Notes under the pieces: model-generated
The model's input: only the letters and a program-made list of their open reading frames with translations
Told to the model about the DNA's origin: nothing
Databases searched by the model: none
Made by a program: the position numbers and the translations under genes
Shown: positions 4,907-5,884 of the stretch, piece by piece
Layout of the letters: the number at the start of each line of letters is the position of its first letter
Numbering within the stretch: the first letter of the stretch is position 1
Assembly: GCA_028875955.1 (NCBI GenBank)
Contig: JAGWTX010000167.1
Span: 1 to 5,884, forward strand
Length of the DNA: 5,884 nt
From: Bacteroidota bacterium
GTDB taxonomy: Bacteria; Bacteroidota; Bacteroidia; Chitinophagales; Chitinophagaceae
Direction of reading: 5' to 3'

Positions 4907-5776
4907 ATGTTTCAAATTTCCAACGACCAGGTTTCCGTCACACTTTCTGCAAAAGGTGCTGAATTGCAAAGCCTTTATCTGAAAGAACCGTGCATCGAGT
5001 ATATGTGGAATGCAGATCCTGCTTTCTGGTCAAAAAAGAGTCCTGTATTATTCCCCATTGTCGGGGGCCTGCGCAACAACACTTATCATTTCAAGGGTCA
5101 GGATTACCAGTTGCCCCGTCATGGTTTTGCAAGGGAAAAAACATTTTCCGTACACCAGCATTCGGATACACATATCCAGTTCACGCTTGCGTCAGACGAG
5201 GAAACCCTGCTCGTTTATCCTTTTCATTTCCTGTTTTCCGTTTCCTATAACCTGGAGAATACCGTTTTGCGTATTACGTACCGCGTAGAAAATACCGGAA
5301 CCGAACCCATGTATTTTTCAGTTGGTGCACATCCGGCTTTTGCTGTTCCGCTGCTGGCACAGACAAAATATACCGACCACTACCTGAAATTCAATCATCG
5401 GGAAAATACAGGCCGGTGGCCCCTTACAAAGGATGGATTGATTGAAAACGCTCCTATCCCCTTACTGGTCAACACAAGCAACCTGCCCCTGAACAAGGAG
5501 CTGTTCTATGGAGACGCCCTGGTTTTTAAAAACCTCGCATCCACCGCCATTTCCATACTGAATAAAAAGAACAAACACGGTCTTACCGTATCCTATCCCG
5601 GTTTCCCTTATATGGGTATCTGGAGTTTTAAAAACGCTGATTTTGTCTGTATAGAACCCTGGTGCGGTATAGCAGACAGTACAGAAGCAAATGGCAGGCT
5701 GCAGGATAAGGAAGGGATCAATGCGTTAGCAGCAGATTCCGTTTTCAGCAGGAGCTGGCAGGTGACTGTTTTTTAA
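4907..5776 (+). CDS. Aldose 1-epimerase family protein (LacX-like)
   Basis: Aldose 1-epimerases (mutarotases) interconvert the alpha and beta anomers of sugars or sugar phosphates in a galactose-mutarotase-like beta-sandwich. This 289-residue protein has no signal peptide and is probably cytosolic. It carries the landmarks of the shorter LacX-like branch: SPVLFPIVGGL (45-55), the first active-site histidine His72 in LPRHGFAR, the second, His142, in SVGAHPAF, and Glu250 in CIEPWCGIADS as the likely general base. The branch-typical YPGFPYMGIW (230-239) is present. Classical GalM proteins are longer, about 340-350 residues. It starts 8 bp after the pdxA stop without a Shine-Dalgarno and is very likely co-transcribed with pdxA; no metabolic link between the two is obvious. 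Two TAA codons in tandem (5774-5779) end it. The substrate is unknown. Confidence 0.91.
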   Translation: MFQISNDQVSVTLSAKGAELQSLYLKEPCIEYMWNADPAFWSKKSPVLFPIVGGLRNNTYHFKGQDYQLPRHGFAREKTFSVHQHSDTHIQFTLASDEETLLVYPFHFLFSVSYNLENTVLRITYRVENTGTEPMYFSVGAHPAFAVPLLAQTKYTDHYLKFNHRENTGRWPLTKDGLIENAPIPLLVNTSNLPLNKELFYGDALVFKNLASTAISILNKKNKHGLTVSYPGFPYMGIWSFKNADFVCIEPWCGIADSTEANGRLQDKEGINALAADSVFSRSWQVTVF

Positions 5777-5786
5777 TAAGCTTATT
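5775..5786. repeat. 12-bp perfect palindrome joining two convergent stop codons
   Basis: AATAAGCTTATT is its own reverse complement. It includes the last two bases of the plus-strand stop (5774-5776), the tandem TAA (5777-5779) and the whole minus-strand stop (5782-5784). A U run precedes it on the plus strand, so it does not have the order of an intrinsic terminator in either direction. It may be a by-product of two TAA stops meeting head to head. Confidence 0.5.
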
Positions 5787-5883
5787 GGAATACTGCGTCC
5801 GGGACCCCTTTATTGATCACATAATTACTGTAACTGATTTCAACCCTGCCTCTCCGGTTCTTGATTTTTTGCGCTTCAGAAAC
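5782..5883 (-). CDS. C-terminal end of a minus-strand protein (partial, 33 residues), possibly LolA-like
   Basis: An open minus-strand frame enters from the right edge and ends at TAA (5784-5782). The visible residues include KIKNRRGRVEISYSNY, then VINKGVPDAVFQ. The pattern of a basic turn, an alternating beta-strand (VEISYSNYVIN) and a short tail ending D-x-V-F resembles the last strand of LolA-type or DUF4292-type outer-membrane lipoprotein-handling proteins of Bacteroidota. With only 33 residues this is a weak resemblance and not an assignment. The composition and clean ending make it likely to be real coding sequence. It converges on the epimerase gene with a 5-bp gap, so no separate terminator fits between them. 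Confidence 0.6.
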   Translation of the reverse strand, partial: VSEAQKIKNRRGRVEISYSNYVINKGVPDAVFQ

Positions 5884-5884
5884 G

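Noticed and set aside
4907..5776. Classical GalM mutarotase
   Set aside because: The protein is about 55 residues shorter than GalM and carries the motifs of the LacX-like branch (HGFAR, SVGAHPAF, CIEPWCG), so only the broad family is claimed.
1..5884. Mobile element, CRISPR array, tRNA/rRNA gene, toxin-antitoxin or defence system
   Set aside because: No transposase or integrase sequence, terminal inverted repeats, regularly spaced repeats or tRNA-like cloverleaf were seen; the recognised genes are all housekeeping or general metabolism.

Overview
The window looks like an ordinary chromosomal housekeeping segment from a member of the Bacteroidota, plausibly of the Chitinophaga/Sphingobacteria side. 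Several protein variants fit that phylum: the PdxA N-terminus reads TTGDLNGIG, and the short 2-hydroxyacid dehydrogenase has an ENEKL...EEEK insert. No start codon has a well-spaced Shine-Dalgarno sequence. Matches or near-matches to the Bacteroidota -7 promoter element (TAnnTTTG) lie upstream of greA, rsmA and pdxA. The lineage call is inference; no rRNA or other marker gene is present.

Layout, left to right. The C-terminal end of an unrecognised plus-strand gene (2-187) is followed by an 81-bp gap holding a 13-bp direct repeat, then ruvC (+, Holliday-junction resolvase). ruvC ends at a small hairpin with a U run and faces a minus-strand block. Read in its direction of transcription, that block is rsmA (16S rRNA dimethyltransferase), a D-isomer-specific 2-hydroxyacid dehydrogenase, a 192-bp gap rich in inverted repeats, greA (transcript cleavage factor) and a HIT-family hydrolase gene. 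A 109-bp divergent intergenic region separates rsmA from pdxA (+, 4-hydroxythreonine-4-phosphate dehydrogenase). pdxA is followed 8 bp later by an aldose 1-epimerase-like gene. That gene ends 5 bp from the stop codon of a minus-strand gene of which only the last 33 codons are inside the window.

How the genes relate. pdxA-rsmA adjacency is an old linkage (surA-pdxA-rsmA in enterobacteria), but here the two genes are divergent. The dehydrogenase beside this pair could contribute to serine synthesis or supply the erythronate-4-phosphate step ahead of PdxA; the sequence alone does not decide. greA and the HIT gene look co-transcribed.

The most notable regulatory signal is a strong intrinsic-terminator structure between a candidate greA promoter and the greA start codon. 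It suggests a greA leader attenuator analogous to GraL of E. coli. I found no mobile element, CRISPR array, tRNA, rRNA or defence system, and no evidence of a novel multi-gene system.
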